From the NCBI RefSeq assembly GCF_003837805.1, contig NZ_RQIT01000001.1, positions 248,001 to 312,000 of the forward strand: DNA of 64,000 nucleotides, given 5' to 3'. The position numbers were made by a program, and so were the translations under genes. The notes beneath the pieces were generated by a model, which did not search any database, was not told the origin of the DNA, and saw only the letters and a program-made list of their open reading frames with translations. Origin of the DNA: Bradyrhizobium sp. RP6. Its GTDB lineage: Bacteria > Pseudomonadota > Alphaproteobacteria > Rhizobiales > Xanthobacteraceae. This document shows, in pieces, positions 36,236 through 45,485 of this stretch (positions within the stretch are counted from its first letter, which is position 1; each line of letters opens with the position of its first letter).

Positions 36236-37456
36236 TCACTCCCTGGCTTCGTCCGTCACGATGTCGCCGAGCTTCTGCCAGCGCAGGCCGTCAAACTGCA
36301 CCATCTGGAACTGTTTGTTGACCCGATAGTCGGTCGGTGAGGTCGTGACCGAGATCCCCGGGAGCGTCAGGTCGAGCTCGACGTTCTTGAGGTTGGCCGC
36401 CTGTCGCATGACGTTGTCGCGGGTGAGATCGTCGCCGCACTGCTTCAGCACCTGCACCAGCAGCTGCGCGGTGATGTAGCCGTAGACGTTCAGGTTCGAA
36501 TCCTTGTCGCCGTCGGGATAGTACTTGGCCATGAATGCGAAATAGCGCTTCATGCCGGGATCGTCTTTCCATTCGGGGTCGGCAGCATCCTTGACGTAGC
36601 CGACGCTGATGACGCCTTTGGAATTGTCGAGCCCCGCTGGTTTCAGCACCGCGCTGACCGAGGAGGCGTTGATGTCGATGATGTGCAGCGCCTTCCAGCC
36701 GATCTCGGCAACCTTCTTGATCGCCTGGGCCGCCTGCTTCGGGGTCGTTGCGCTGAACAGAACGTCGGCACCCGCATCCCTCAACCGCAGAATCTGCGAG
36801 TCGATCGTCGGCTCGGTGATCTCGTAGGACGTCTCGGCCACGACCATGTTCGCCTTCTCACCGAGGCCGGCCTTGAGGCCGGCGAGATAATCCTTGCCGA
36901 GGTCGTCGTTCTGGTAGAGCACGCCGATCTTCGCGTTCGGGTGGTTCTTCAGCAGGTACTGCGCATAGATGCGGCCCTCGACGAGATAGGACGGGTTGAA
37001 GCCCATGGTCCAGGGGAAGTTCTTGGGGTCGGTGAAGCGCGCCGCGCCGGTCGCGGCGAAGAGCTGCGGGATCTTCTTGGCGTTGAGATATTTCTGGACG
37101 GCGACGTTCGGCGCCGTGCCGATGATCTGGAACGTCAGCAGGACTTCGTCGCTTTCGACCAGCCGGCGGGTCTGCTCCACCGTTTTCGGCGGCGAATAGG
37201 CATCGTCGTACTGGATCAGCTCGATCTTGCGGCCGTTCACGCCGCCCTGGTCGTTGATCATCCTCATATAGGCGGCCTGAGTCTTGCCGATCACGGCGTA
37301 GGCCGAGGCCGGGCCGCTGAGCGGAACGGTCTGACCGACCTTGATCGCGGTGTCGGACGCGCCGGGGTCGTATTTCTTCTGCGCCTGCGCTGCCGTGATC
37401 GAAAACGTGAGCAGGAGCGTGGAGGCCGCGATGCGGCTGACGAGAACGTTTTTCAT
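36236..37456 (-). CDS. ABC transporter substrate-binding protein (branched-chain amino acid type)
   Basis: This 406-residue periplasmic binding protein has a signal peptide (1-25, ending AQA) and the Peripla_BP_6 (LivJ-like) fold: IKVGQTVPLSGPASAY, then YDDAYSPPKTVEQTRRL and WTMGFNPSYLVEGRIYAQY. AAGGGGGA precedes the ATG. No permease or ATPase genes lie nearby, so it must use a transporter encoded elsewhere. It is the last gene of an operon starting with the IclR gene. Confidence 0.92.
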   Translation of the reverse strand: MKNVLVSRIAASTLLLTFSITAAQAQKKYDPGASDTAIKVGQTVPLSGPASAYAVIGKTQAAYMRMINDQGGVNGRKIELIQYDDAYSPPKTVEQTRRLVESDEVLLTFQIIGTAPNVAVQKYLNAKKIPQLFAATGAARFTDPKNFPWTMGFNPSYLVEGRIYAQYLLKNHPNAKIGVLYQNDDLGKDYLAGLKAGLGEKANMVVAETSYEITEPTIDSQILRLRDAGADVLFSATTPKQAAQAIKKVAEIGWKALHIIDINASSVSAVLKPAGLDNSKGVISVGYVKDAADPEWKDDPGMKRYFAFMAKYYPDGDKDSNLNVYGYITAQLLVQVLKQCGDDLTRDNVMRQAANLKNVELDLTLPGISVTTSPTDYRVNKQFQMVQFDGLRWQKLGDIVTDEARE

Positions 37457-37474
37457 ATGATTTCCCCCTTTCCG

Positions 37475-38461
37475 TTATTCGCCCTTGAGGCCGGCGTCGC
37501 GGATCAGCTTGGTCCACTTCTGCGTCTCGCTGTCGATGAACCGGCCGAACTCGGCGCCAGTGCCGGCGCGTATTTCGAGGCCCTGCGCGGTCAGCTTGTC
37601 CTTGATCGCGGGTTCGGCGAGCGCGCGCAGGATCTCGGCCTGGAGCTTGTCGACGATCGCGCGCGGCGTCGTGGACGGCGCCATGAAGCCGTACCAGCCG
37701 GCGGCGGCCACGTTGGGAAAGCCCTGCTCGCGCAGCGTCGGCGCCTGCGGGTAGAGCCCGCTGCGCTCGGCCGAGGCAACACCGAGCACGATGAACTTGC
37801 CGCTCTGGATGTAGGGCAGGGCGGTCGGCAGCGCCGTCAGCGTCGCGTCGACGCGTCCGGCGAGCAGCTCGGTGTAGGAGGCCGCATCGCCGCGGAACGG
37901 GATGTTCAGCCCCTTGACGCCGGCATCGCGGAACAGAAGCTCTCCGGCAAGGTGCGGCTGCGAGCCCGCGCCGGGAGAGGCGAAGGTCAGCCCGTCCGGC
38001 TTCGATTTGCCGTAGGCGATCAACTCGGGCAGCGTCTTGAACGGCGCGTCGGCACTGATGATGAGGAACAACGGCGCGATCACCGCCATCGCGACCGGCT
38101 GCAGATCCTTGCGGTCATAGGTCAGCTTGCCGAACAGCGCCTCGGCGGTCGCGTAGGGCGCCGCGACGTACAGGATCGTATAGCCGTCGCCAGGCGCGTG
38201 GGCGACCATATCGTTGGCGATGCGGGTGCCGGCACCCGGCTTGTTCTCGACGATGAACTGCTGACGCAGGCTGCGGCCGAACTCCTCGGCTAGCAGGCGC
38301 AGCGAGATGTCGTTGGAGCCGCCGGGCCCGTAAGGCGAGATCAGCCGCACCATGCGCGACGGCCAGGCGTCCTCGGCATGCGCTGCCAAGCCCGATCCCG
38401 CTGCAAGGCCGCCTGCGATTGTGCCCAGCAGCGTTCGGCGTGTGACCTTGAATGATGCCAC
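37475..38461 (-). CDS. Bug/TctC family substrate-binding protein
   Basis: This 328-residue tripartite tricarboxylate transporter receptor of the Bug family has a Tat-like signal (RRTLLGTIAGG, ending AHA). Typical Bug motifs include SPYGPGGSNDISLRLL, VENKPGAGT, FASPGAGSQPHLAGEL and APSTTPRAIVDKL. The start is GTG behind GGGAGGACG. TctA/TctB membrane partners are not in the window. The carboxylate ligand is unknown. Confidence 0.92.
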   Translation of the reverse strand: MASFKVTRRTLLGTIAGGLAAGSGLAAHAEDAWPSRMVRLISPYGPGGSNDISLRLLAEEFGRSLRQQFIVENKPGAGTRIANDMVAHAPGDGYTILYVAAPYATAEALFGKLTYDRKDLQPVAMAVIAPLFLIISADAPFKTLPELIAYGKSKPDGLTFASPGAGSQPHLAGELLFRDAGVKGLNIPFRGDAASYTELLAGRVDATLTALPTALPYIQSGKFIVLGVASAERSGLYPQAPTLREQGFPNVAAAGWYGFMAPSTTPRAIVDKLQAEILRALAEPAIKDKLTAQGLEIRAGTGAEFGRFIDSETQKWTKLIRDAGLKGE

Positions 38462-38480
38462 CGTTTTCGTCCTCCCTCTT

Positions 38481-38514
38481 GTTGTTGGTCTTCTTGTGTT
38501 GTTGGTCTTCTTGC
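38481..38514. repeat. 17-bp tandem repeat
   Basis: Two copies of GTTGTTGGTCTTCTTG(T/C) lie end to end in the 57-bp gap between the CoA-transferase and the Bug gene, differing only in the last base. Probably slipped-strand duplication. It may alter the message between the two genes. Confidence 0.85.
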
Positions 38515-38518
38515 GACG

Positions 38519-39715
38519 TCAGATCACCTTTCGTTGGGTGAGCTGTTCGATCTCCTGATCCGAAAGGCCGAGCCAGTTCCGGAACACCTCGTCATTGTCC
38601 TGGCCGACGTCGCCCGCAGCGTGACGCAATCGCGCGGGGTCGACGGTGAAGCGAGGAACGGCATTGGTCATGGCGACCGTGCCGAAATCCCGGTCGGCAA
38701 CGCGGGTGATCACCTCGCGCGCCTTCACTTGCGGATCGTCGGCGATCTGATCGATCGAATAAATCGGGGCGAGCGTTCCCTGCGCGGCGTTGAATTTCGC
38801 GAGGACCTCGTCGAGCGGATGTGCAGCACACCAGGCCGCGAAGATGTCGTTGAGCTCCGCGGCGTGCTTGACGCGCTGGCCGTTGGTGGCGAAGCGCGGA
38901 TCATCGACAAGGTCGGGCCGTCCGATCGCCCGGCAGTTCGCGGCAAAGAGGGCGTTGGTCGAACCTGCGAGCGTCACCCAGTGATCGTCGCTGGTGCGAA
39001 ACACGGCGGCCGGCGCCGAATAGCCGTTGGCGTTGCCGATGCGGCTGCGAACAGCGCCGAGCTGGTCGTGCTCGATGGCGAGGACGTCGAGCAGGCGGAA
39101 CACGGCTTCGGTCAGCGCGAGATCGATCTCCTCGCCGGGAGCGTCGGGGTCGCGTGCCCGCTTCCAGAGCGCCGCGAGCACGCCAACGGCGCCGAACAGG
39201 CCTCCGATCGAATCCCCGATCGGGTATCCCGGATGGGTCGGCTCGCCCTCGCGCTCGCCGGTGATGTAGGTCAGTCCGCCCATGGCCTCGAAGATGCGGG
39301 CGAAGCCGGGGCGCTCGCGATAGGGGCCGTCCTGCCCGAAGGCGGTGGCGCGCAGAATCACGAGGCGTGGCTGGATCGACCACAGCACCTCCTTGGGAAG
39401 GCCCCAGCGATCCAGCGTTCCCGGACGAAAATTCTCGATCAGCACGTCGAAGCGCGGAAGCAGCTGCTTGAACAGCGCAAGCCCTTCCGGAGTGCGCAGG
39501 TCGAGCGTCGCGAACTTCTTGTTGCGGTTGGCGGCCTTCCACCACAGCGGCTTGCCGTCCTTGAACGGCGGAAACGACCGCACCCCGTCGCCGTTCCTGG
39601 GCATCTCGATCTTGAGCACGTCCGCGCCGTAGTCGGCGAGCAGCGTGGCGGCGAACGGCGCGGCGATGATCGTCGCGATGTCGAGAACCTTCAATCCTTC
39701 GAGCGGCCCAACCAT
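38519..39715 (-). CDS. CaiB/BaiF family CoA-transferase
   Basis: This 398-residue type III CoA-transferase moves CoA between carboxylic acids. It starts GPLEGLKVLDIATIIAAPFAATLLADYGADVLKIE, continues with RNKKFATLDLRTPEGLALF and ENFRPGTLDRWG, and has the catalytic Asp expected in the EAMGGLTYITGE region (about 160-190). The ATG lies one base after the stop of the IclR gene, so the two are coupled. It likely activates the acid taken up by the neighbouring binding proteins. Confidence 0.92.
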   Translation of the reverse strand: MVGPLEGLKVLDIATIIAAPFAATLLADYGADVLKIEMPRNGDGVRSFPPFKDGKPLWWKAANRNKKFATLDLRTPEGLALFKQLLPRFDVLIENFRPGTLDRWGLPKEVLWSIQPRLVILRATAFGQDGPYRERPGFARIFEAMGGLTYITGEREGEPTHPGYPIGDSIGGLFGAVGVLAALWKRARDPDAPGEEIDLALTEAVFRLLDVLAIEHDQLGAVRSRIGNANGYSAPAAVFRTSDDHWVTLAGSTNALFAANCRAIGRPDLVDDPRFATNGQRVKHAAELNDIFAAWCAAHPLDEVLAKFNAAQGTLAPIYSIDQIADDPQVKAREVITRVADRDFGTVAMTNAVPRFTVDPARLRHAAGDVGQDNDEVFRNWLGLSDQEIEQLTQRKVI

Positions 39716-39716
39716 G

Positions 39717-40604
39717 TCATGTCCCGCCGCTTGTGATCTTCTTGGTTTTGCGCGGCGGCGTCGTAAGCTCGGCCTGCCCGACGATGGCGCGGATGCTGTC
39801 GGCGAGCGCCGCGATGCGCGGACCGATCTCGCTCTCGAGCTGACCTGGCTGGAGCCGGAAGGCGGGGATGCCGCAATTGATCGAGAACGACTGCTTCGAT
39901 TCGCTCGCATGAAACAGCGGCGCGGCGACGGCATGGATCGAGGCCATGTACTCGCCCCAGCAGGTGCAGAAGCCGCGGTTCTTGCATTGCGCGATTCCGG
40001 CGCGGTATTTGTCCCGGACCCTCGACCACAGCTCGGCATCTTCGGCGGCGATATTCCGTTCCAGCCGGTCTGCATCGGCCGGCGGCAAGGTCGAGGCCGC
40101 GGCGCGGCCCATGGCGGTCAACACCACGGGAATGGGCATGCCGATGTCAGGCACGTGCGGGCCGACATCGCCGGAGCGCGCAGTCTCGACATAGATCATC
40201 GAGGTGGCATCGAGCAGGCCGATCGAGACCGTGCCGCGGACGCTGTGCGCCAGCTCCTGCATCATGGGCCGCGCCACTTGGCGGAATTGCATTCCGGCAA
40301 GCAGAGGATGCGCCATACGCAGCGCCCGCGCACCGACGCGGTACTTCGCCCGCTCGGCGTCGTAACGGAGATAGCCGAGCTCGGCCAGCGTATGGGTCAG
40401 CCTCGCCACCGTCGGCCGCGGGATGCCCGTCAAAGTCGACAGCTCCATATTGCCGAGCAGCGTGCTCCCCGCCTTGAACGCTTCGAGCACGACGAGCCCT
40501 TTTGCCAGCGTCGTGGCGAAAGCGGCGTCGTCGACGCTGTCCGCCAGCACCGCTGCGGCGGACGAGGGCGGATGTCGTGGCTTGGATGAGCTCGTCGGGG
40601 CCAT
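39717..40604 (-). CDS. IclR family transcriptional regulator
   Basis: This 295-residue regulator has an N-terminal winged helix (LSTLTGIPRPTVARLTHTLAELGYL) and a C-terminal effector domain with CTCWGEYMASIHAVAAPLF and FSINCGIPAFRL. It is the first gene of the operon with the CoA-transferase and two binding proteins, so it probably controls them in response to their substrate. A 15-bp inverted repeat lies 62 bp upstream. Confidence 0.9.
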   Translation of the reverse strand: MAPTSSSKPRHPPSSAAAVLADSVDDAAFATTLAKGLVVLEAFKAGSTLLGNMELSTLTGIPRPTVARLTHTLAELGYLRYDAERAKYRVGARALRMAHPLLAGMQFRQVARPMMQELAHSVRGTVSIGLLDATSMIYVETARSGDVGPHVPDIGMPIPVVLTAMGRAAASTLPPADADRLERNIAAEDAELWSRVRDKYRAGIAQCKNRGFCTCWGEYMASIHAVAAPLFHASESKQSFSINCGIPAFRLQPGQLESEIGPRIAALADSIRAIVGQAELTTPPRKTKKITSGGT

Positions 40605-40665
40605 TCCTAATTATCAGACAGGCAGAACTCTTATGTCCAATAGATTCGCCACTTGCGTAGATATT

Positions 40666-40680
40666 GTCCGATATGTGGAC
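40666..40680. promoter_or_regulatory. possible IclR operator
   Basis: GTCC-GATATGT-GGAC is an inverted repeat in the divergent gap between the IclR gene and the membrane protein gene. A related half-site (ATGTCC) lies at 40633-40638. The arrangement suits an autoregulatory IclR-family site. Confidence 0.4.
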
Positions 40681-40815
40681 GCTACCATGCTGGACGCTTC
40701 CGTGAGAGGCAGCTCTCAAATGACCGAGCAGACAGATTTTTGTCGCGGTTGCATGCCGTCCTGTGACAGGATTATTACGACGGCATGTCAGATCGATAAT
40801 TTTGCGGAGCGGCTC

Positions 40816-41658
40816 ATGTTGCAGTGGCAGGCGCGGTCAAATCCCCTCGCGTGGTGGTGGGGATCCCTTACGCTTGTGAGCAGCGCCAATATTCTCGTCT
40901 GGTTCATGCTCTATCGCGAGTTCTATCCGACGGTGGCGGGCAGCATCAGCGGCGGCTCGGATATCGGGCTGATGTTCCTGCTGTGCGCCGGCTATGTGTT
41001 CGGCTGTGCCTTCCGCTCGGTGCTGCCGCGCGCCGACGTGCAGCGCATCTGCCTGTTCGACACCTGGCTATCGAGCGTTTTCGTCGGCCGCTCGGTCGCG
41101 ACCGTCGCCGAGGTCTGCTTCGCCGCGCAATGGGCGATCATCCTGCATCAGCTCGGGACCATGACCGGCGCCGAGACGGCGGTGAACATCGCGTGGGCGA
41201 TCGTCCCTGTGATCATCATTGCGGAGTGTTTCTCCTGGTACGCGGTGGTGACCACCAATTACCTCTACAACGCGATCGAGAATTCGCTCTGGGCGGTGAC
41301 CTTCTTCCTGGCCGGAATTGCGCTGTGCCGTCTGATGCCGGAATTCCAGGGCGTGGTGCGCTGGGCGCTGATGTCAGGCGTCGTCGGCATCGCCTGCTTC
41401 CTCGCCTTCCTCATCACCGTCGACGTGCCGATGTATCTCAGCCGCTGGCGGGCAGGGCACGCCGAGGGCAACAGGTTCCTCGGCTTTCTCGAAGGCCTGC
41501 ACGACGTCTCGACGCGCTGGGTCGTGACCCACGACATCGCGCATTGGAAGGGCGAGCTGACCTGGATGTTCCTGTATTTCAGCGCCGCGGTGTGGTCGAG
41601 CCTCGCGCTCTGCGCGCTCTATGCGATGGAAGGCTATCTGACGCGCTATCTGGCCTAG
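40816..41658 (+). CDS. polytopic membrane protein of unknown function
   Basis: This 280-residue protein has about seven hydrophobic segments, starting WWWGSLTLVSSANILVWF. Between them are loops with RSVLPRADVQRICLFDTW and HDIAHWKGELTWMF. I recognise no transporter or enzyme family. GGAG lies 6 nt ahead of ATG 40816; an in-frame ATG at 40720 would add 32 Cys-containing residues. It is divergent from the IclR gene. Confidence 0.65.
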   Translation: MLQWQARSNPLAWWWGSLTLVSSANILVWFMLYREFYPTVAGSISGGSDIGLMFLLCAGYVFGCAFRSVLPRADVQRICLFDTWLSSVFVGRSVATVAEVCFAAQWAIILHQLGTMTGAETAVNIAWAIVPVIIIAECFSWYAVVTTNYLYNAIENSLWAVTFFLAGIALCRLMPEFQGVVRWALMSGVVGIACFLAFLITVDVPMYLSRWRAGHAEGNRFLGFLEGLHDVSTRWVVTHDIAHWKGELTWMFLYFSAAVWSSLALCALYAMEGYLTRYLA

Positions 41659-41661
41659 CGA

Positions 41662-42873
41662 TTATTTGCCGACCAGGCGGCACTTGCTGCGGTCGAGCGG
41701 ACGAAAGGCCTGGTCGGGCGGGATCGTCGCGACCAGCTTGACGAAGTCCCACGGGCCCCTGGATTCCTCCGGAGTCTTGACCTGCACCAGATAGAGATCG
41801 TGCACCATGCGCTGGTCCTCGCGAATGCGGCCGTTGGGCGTGTAGGCATCCGACACCGGGGTTGCCTTCATCTTCGCCATCACGGTCGCGCTGTCGTCGG
41901 AATCGGTGTCCTTCACGGCTTGCAGATAGTGGCGCACGGCGGAATAGACGCCGGCCTGGATCTGCGACGGCATCGCCTTGCGGCGAGCATAGAACGCATC
42001 GGAGAATTTCCGGGCTGCCGGCGAGACATCTTCGAAGAACGAGGTGACGATGAGATCACCGCGCGTGGCCTTCAAGCCCACGGCCTCGATGTCAACGTTC
42101 TGGAACGACATCGGTACGATCTTCATGCCCTGGTCGGCGAGCCCGAATTCCTCGGCCTGCTTGATCGCGGTGGCGTTGTCGCCGGCGACGTTGATTGCCA
42201 GGATCCTGGCGCCCGACGACTGCGCCTGGAGCAGGAATGAGCTGTAATCGGGCGTGCCGAGCTGCGCCTTGACGCCGCCGGCGACCTTGCCGCCGAGCGC
42301 GGCGATGCGCTCGCGCGCGGTCGCCTCGATCGAATGGCCGAAGGCGTAATCGCCGGTGATGAAGAACCACGGCTCCTTGCTGGTCTGCATGATGCCGGAG
42401 ACCACGGCGGTCGCCGTGGAGTAGGCATCCTGGGTCCATTGTACGCTGGTGGGCGCGCAGGCCTCGTCGGTCAGCTGGTTGGCGCCGGCGCCGGAGACGA
42501 GGAAGATCTTGCCATTGCCGCGCACCAGCTCCTGCACCGCCAGCGCCGCGCCGGAGCTGCCGCCGTCGGCGATTGCCTGGACGCCGTCGCTGAACCATTT
42601 CCGCGCCAGGGATGCGGCGAGATCCGGCTTGTTCTGGTGATCGGCCTGCAGGATCTCGATCGGTTTGCCGTTGATCTTGCCGCCGAACTCCTCGGCTGCC
42701 ATCCGCGCCGCTTCGACCGAGCCCGGACCCATGGCGGTCGCGAACACGCCGTTCATGTCGGTGAGGACGCCGATGCGGATGGCGTCGCCCTTGATCTCGG
42801 CCCGCGCAGCGGAGCCCGCGAGCGCGAGTGTCATCAGCAGGAGGGCGGCGGAGGTGGTTCGGGTCGTGCCCAT
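41662..42873 (-). CDS. ABC transporter substrate-binding protein (branched-chain amino acid type)
   Basis: This 403-residue periplasmic binding protein has a signal peptide (about 1-25) and a LivJ-like fold (IRIGVLTDMNGVFATAMGPG, SGAGANQLTDEAC, WFFITGDYAFGHSIE). It is the distal gene of an operon with a FAH-family hydrolase and an MhpA-like hydroxylase, so its ligand is probably an aromatic acid. Permease genes are absent from the window. Confidence 0.92.
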   Translation of the reverse strand: MGTTRTTSAALLLMTLALAGSAARAEIKGDAIRIGVLTDMNGVFATAMGPGSVEAARMAAEEFGGKINGKPIEILQADHQNKPDLAASLARKWFSDGVQAIADGGSSGAALAVQELVRGNGKIFLVSGAGANQLTDEACAPTSVQWTQDAYSTATAVVSGIMQTSKEPWFFITGDYAFGHSIEATARERIAALGGKVAGGVKAQLGTPDYSSFLLQAQSSGARILAINVAGDNATAIKQAEEFGLADQGMKIVPMSFQNVDIEAVGLKATRGDLIVTSFFEDVSPAARKFSDAFYARRKAMPSQIQAGVYSAVRHYLQAVKDTDSDDSATVMAKMKATPVSDAYTPNGRIREDQRMVHDLYLVQVKTPEESRGPWDFVKLVATIPPDQAFRPLDRSKCRLVGK

Positions 42874-42915
42874 GGCGTTTCCTCAAGTTTATCGTTGATC
42901 GATCGGTGCTGACGG

Positions 42916-43767
42916 TCACGCCGGTTCGGCGATCACCTTGTTGCGCAAGATGCCGATACCGGAAATCTCGACTTCGACGGTGTCGCCGGGGCGCATCCAC
43001 AGCGGCGGCGTGCGCTTGGCGCCGACACCGCCCGGCGTGCCCGTGACAATGACGTCGCCGGGCGCGAGCGGGCAGATGGTGGAGATGTAGGCGATCAACG
43101 CGGGAATGGCGGTGATCAGGAGATCCGTCGTGGTGTCCTGCACGACGTTGCTGTTCAGCCGGGTCTGCAAAGTGAGCTTTGACGGATCGGGAATCTCGTC
43201 CGTCGTCACCAGCCACGGACCGAAACTGCCGCTTTCGGCAAAGGTCTTGCCGGCGAGGAACTGACTGGTGTGGCGCTGCCAGTCGCGGATGCTGCCTTCG
43301 TTGTAGCAGGAATAGCCGGCGACGTGGTCGAGCGCGCGGTCGGCGGGAATGTGACGGCCCGCCTTGCCGATGACGAGCGCGAGCTCGCCTTCATAGTCGA
43401 AGTCGTCGCTGACCTTCGGTTTCACGATGGGCTGGAGATGGCCGACCTGGCTGCATGGGAAGCGAACGAACAGAGCCGGTTTCTCCGTGACGGTGCGGCC
43501 GGTCTCGGCCACGTGGTCGCGATAGTTGAGGCCGACGCAGATGATCTTGCCGGGATCGGGGATCACGGGTGCGAAGGTGATGCTGTCGAGCGGATGATCG
43601 GGGGCAGTGGAGGCTGCAAGCTTGGCCGCTTCGGCGACGCGGCCAGCTTCAAGCAACTGTCGTAGCGTTGTGCAGCCCGTCATGCGCGAGCCCAGATCGA
43701 CGACGCCATTGTCCTTGAAGGCTCCGAACGAGGTGCGGCCGTTGGCGATGAAAGAGAGCAGCTTCAT
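42916..43767 (-). CDS. fumarylacetoacetate hydrolase family protein
   Basis: This 283-residue FAH-superfamily enzyme cleaves or isomerises 2-oxo acids with a divalent metal. Visible motifs are CVGLNYRDHVAETG (77-90), RFPCSQVGH, metal Glu126 and Glu128 in DYEGELALVIG, and YNEGSIRDWQ near 155-164, where Glu157 replaces the usual Asp. The C-terminal PGDVIVTGTPGGVG is typical. It lies between the hydroxylase and the binding protein and probably acts on the ring-opened product. AAGGAC precedes the ATG. Confidence 0.9.
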   Translation of the reverse strand: MKLLSFIANGRTSFGAFKDNGVVDLGSRMTGCTTLRQLLEAGRVAEAAKLAASTAPDHPLDSITFAPVIPDPGKIICVGLNYRDHVAETGRTVTEKPALFVRFPCSQVGHLQPIVKPKVSDDFDYEGELALVIGKAGRHIPADRALDHVAGYSCYNEGSIRDWQRHTSQFLAGKTFAESGSFGPWLVTTDEIPDPSKLTLQTRLNSNVVQDTTTDLLITAIPALIAYISTICPLAPGDVIVTGTPGGVGAKRTPPLWMRPGDTVEVEISGIGILRNKVIAEPA

Positions 43768-43789
43768 GGGGTGTCCTTGGGATGTTCGC

Positions 43790-45298
43790 TCAGGCCGCGG
43801 ACGGCATGTGGGTTGGAGGTGTGATGGCGGCCATGAGCCGGTCGAGATCGGTCTCGTTACGGGCGGTGCCGCGGATGTAGCGGTCGGGGCGAACGAGTGC
43901 GGCGATGATGCGGTGCTCGCGCAGCCAAGGGCCGACGGCCTCGGCATCATTGCTGGTCAGGATATCGATCCCTGGCAGTGAATGAGCGGAATGCGAAGGG
44001 GGCGTGGCCGAGCTATCGACGAGCAGGACATGGCCGTAGCCGATCCGGTCGTCGCTGCGGCTGCCGTCTTGCAGCGCGAACTGCGGCGCGAGATGTCCGG
44101 CGAGGGGCAGATCGGCGAGCGCGAGCCCGGGGCCGAGCAGGGGCTTTTTCACCTCCAGCTTGACCGGCGCATTTTCGCGCACCTCGCCGGCGGCAAGGCC
44201 GGCCTCGATCGCTTTGGTGTTGATGATGCCGCCGAGGCGAATGGCGAGCTCGATGAATTCGCGCACATGCGGCTGGCGCTCGCTCTGATAGGTGTCGAGC
44301 AGGTGGGGCGGGGCGCCGTCGCGAATGACCGCGGCGAGCTTCCAGGCCAGGTTCGCGGCATCGCGGATGCCGGCGCACATGCCCTGGCCGAGGAAGGGCG
44401 GGGTCTGGTGCGCAGAGTCGCCCGCGAGCAGCAGTCGATCGTTCCGCCATTGCTGCGCGATGACGGAATGAAACGTGTAGACCGCCGCGCGTTCGATTTC
44501 GGCATCGTCGGGCGTGATCCAGCGCGACAACAGCTCCCAGACCTTCGCGGGCTGCGCGACCTCCTGGGAATCCTCGTCGGGGAGGACCGTGATCTCCCAG
44601 CGCCGCCGCGCGCCGGTGCCGCGCACATAGGTCGCGGGCCGTTGCGGATCGCAATTTTGAAGGCTGTAGTCGCCTAGGTCGTTGCGCTCGCGCTTGAGCA
44701 GGACGTCGATCACCAGCCAGCGCTCGTGGAAGCCGAGGTCGTCCATCCCCGAGCCGATGAAGCGGCGCACCAGCGAGCGGGCGCCGTCGCAGCCGATCAC
44801 ATAGCCGCCGCGAACTTCCATGAGCTTCCCGCTGGAGAGGTCTTCGTAGCGCACGCGCACGCCATCCTCGTCCTGATCGAGCGCGAACACATCGCAGCGG
44901 TTGCGCAGGGTGACGTGTGGCCAGCGGGCGAGTCCGCCGATCAACGCGTCCTCCAGATCCGGCTGGTGGAAGCGGTAGCTGAGATGCCAGCCCATCGGCG
45001 TCAGCGTCCGTGGACGGGACCAGTCCAGCAGCATGCGACCGGCGGCATCGAGAAAGAGCATGCCGGGACTGAGGATGACATGCGGCAGGATCGTCTCGGC
45101 AAGTCCGATCGTCTGGAACACGCGCATGCATTCGTCGTCGAAATGCACTGCCCGCGGCAAATGATAGGTCCGCGCCTCGCGCTCCAGCACCAGCGTCCGC
45201 ACACCGCACAGGCCGAGCAGGTTGGCGAGCGTGGCGCCCACGGGGCCGCGGCCGACGATCACGACGTCAAACTCTTCAGGAGCGGATTTATCTTGCAT
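43790..45298 (-). CDS. FAD-dependent aromatic hydroxylase (MhpA-like)
   Basis: This 502-residue flavoprotein monooxygenase of the MhpA/PheA class is expected to hydroxylate an aryl-propionate or similar phenolic acid to a catechol using NAD(P)H and O2. It has GRGPVGATLANLLGLCG (FAD-binding, 16-32), the CDGARS motif (about 169-174), and GDSAHQTPPFLGQGM with the conserved Asp of the second FAD motif. It is first in a three-gene operon with FAH and the binding protein. The ring-cleaving partner is encoded divergently at 46425. Confidence 0.92.
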   Translation of the reverse strand: MQDKSAPEEFDVVIVGRGPVGATLANLLGLCGVRTLVLEREARTYHLPRAVHFDDECMRVFQTIGLAETILPHVILSPGMLFLDAAGRMLLDWSRPRTLTPMGWHLSYRFHQPDLEDALIGGLARWPHVTLRNRCDVFALDQDEDGVRVRYEDLSSGKLMEVRGGYVIGCDGARSLVRRFIGSGMDDLGFHERWLVIDVLLKRERNDLGDYSLQNCDPQRPATYVRGTGARRRWEITVLPDEDSQEVAQPAKVWELLSRWITPDDAEIERAAVYTFHSVIAQQWRNDRLLLAGDSAHQTPPFLGQGMCAGIRDAANLAWKLAAVIRDGAPPHLLDTYQSERQPHVREFIELAIRLGGIINTKAIEAGLAAGEVRENAPVKLEVKKPLLGPGLALADLPLAGHLAPQFALQDGSRSDDRIGYGHVLLVDSSATPPSHSAHSLPGIDILTSNDAEAVGPWLREHRIIAALVRPDRYIRGTARNETDLDRLMAAITPPTHMPSAA

Positions 45299-45349
45299 GG
45301 GGCTATCTCTTCCCCAAGCTGCGCCGCAGCATCAATGCCGCCGCGTCAA

Positions 45350-45477
45350 GTGTCCGCCCAGCGGACGGCCTCCCGCCGCTCGTCATGGCCGGGCTTGTCC
45401 CGGCCGTCCATGCCGTGCGGCCCGGCATGGAAGACGTGGATGCCCGGGTCAAGCCCGCGCATGACGGCCTGGACACG
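45350..45477. repeat. intergenic palindromic element
   Basis: GTGTCC and GGACAC ends, then GTCATGGCCGGGCTTGTCCC against GGGTCAAGCCCGCGCATGAC, form a long imperfect hairpin. It fills the gap between the hydroxylase operon and the IclR gene. Confidence 0.75.
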
Positions 45478-45485
45478 TGAGCGCA

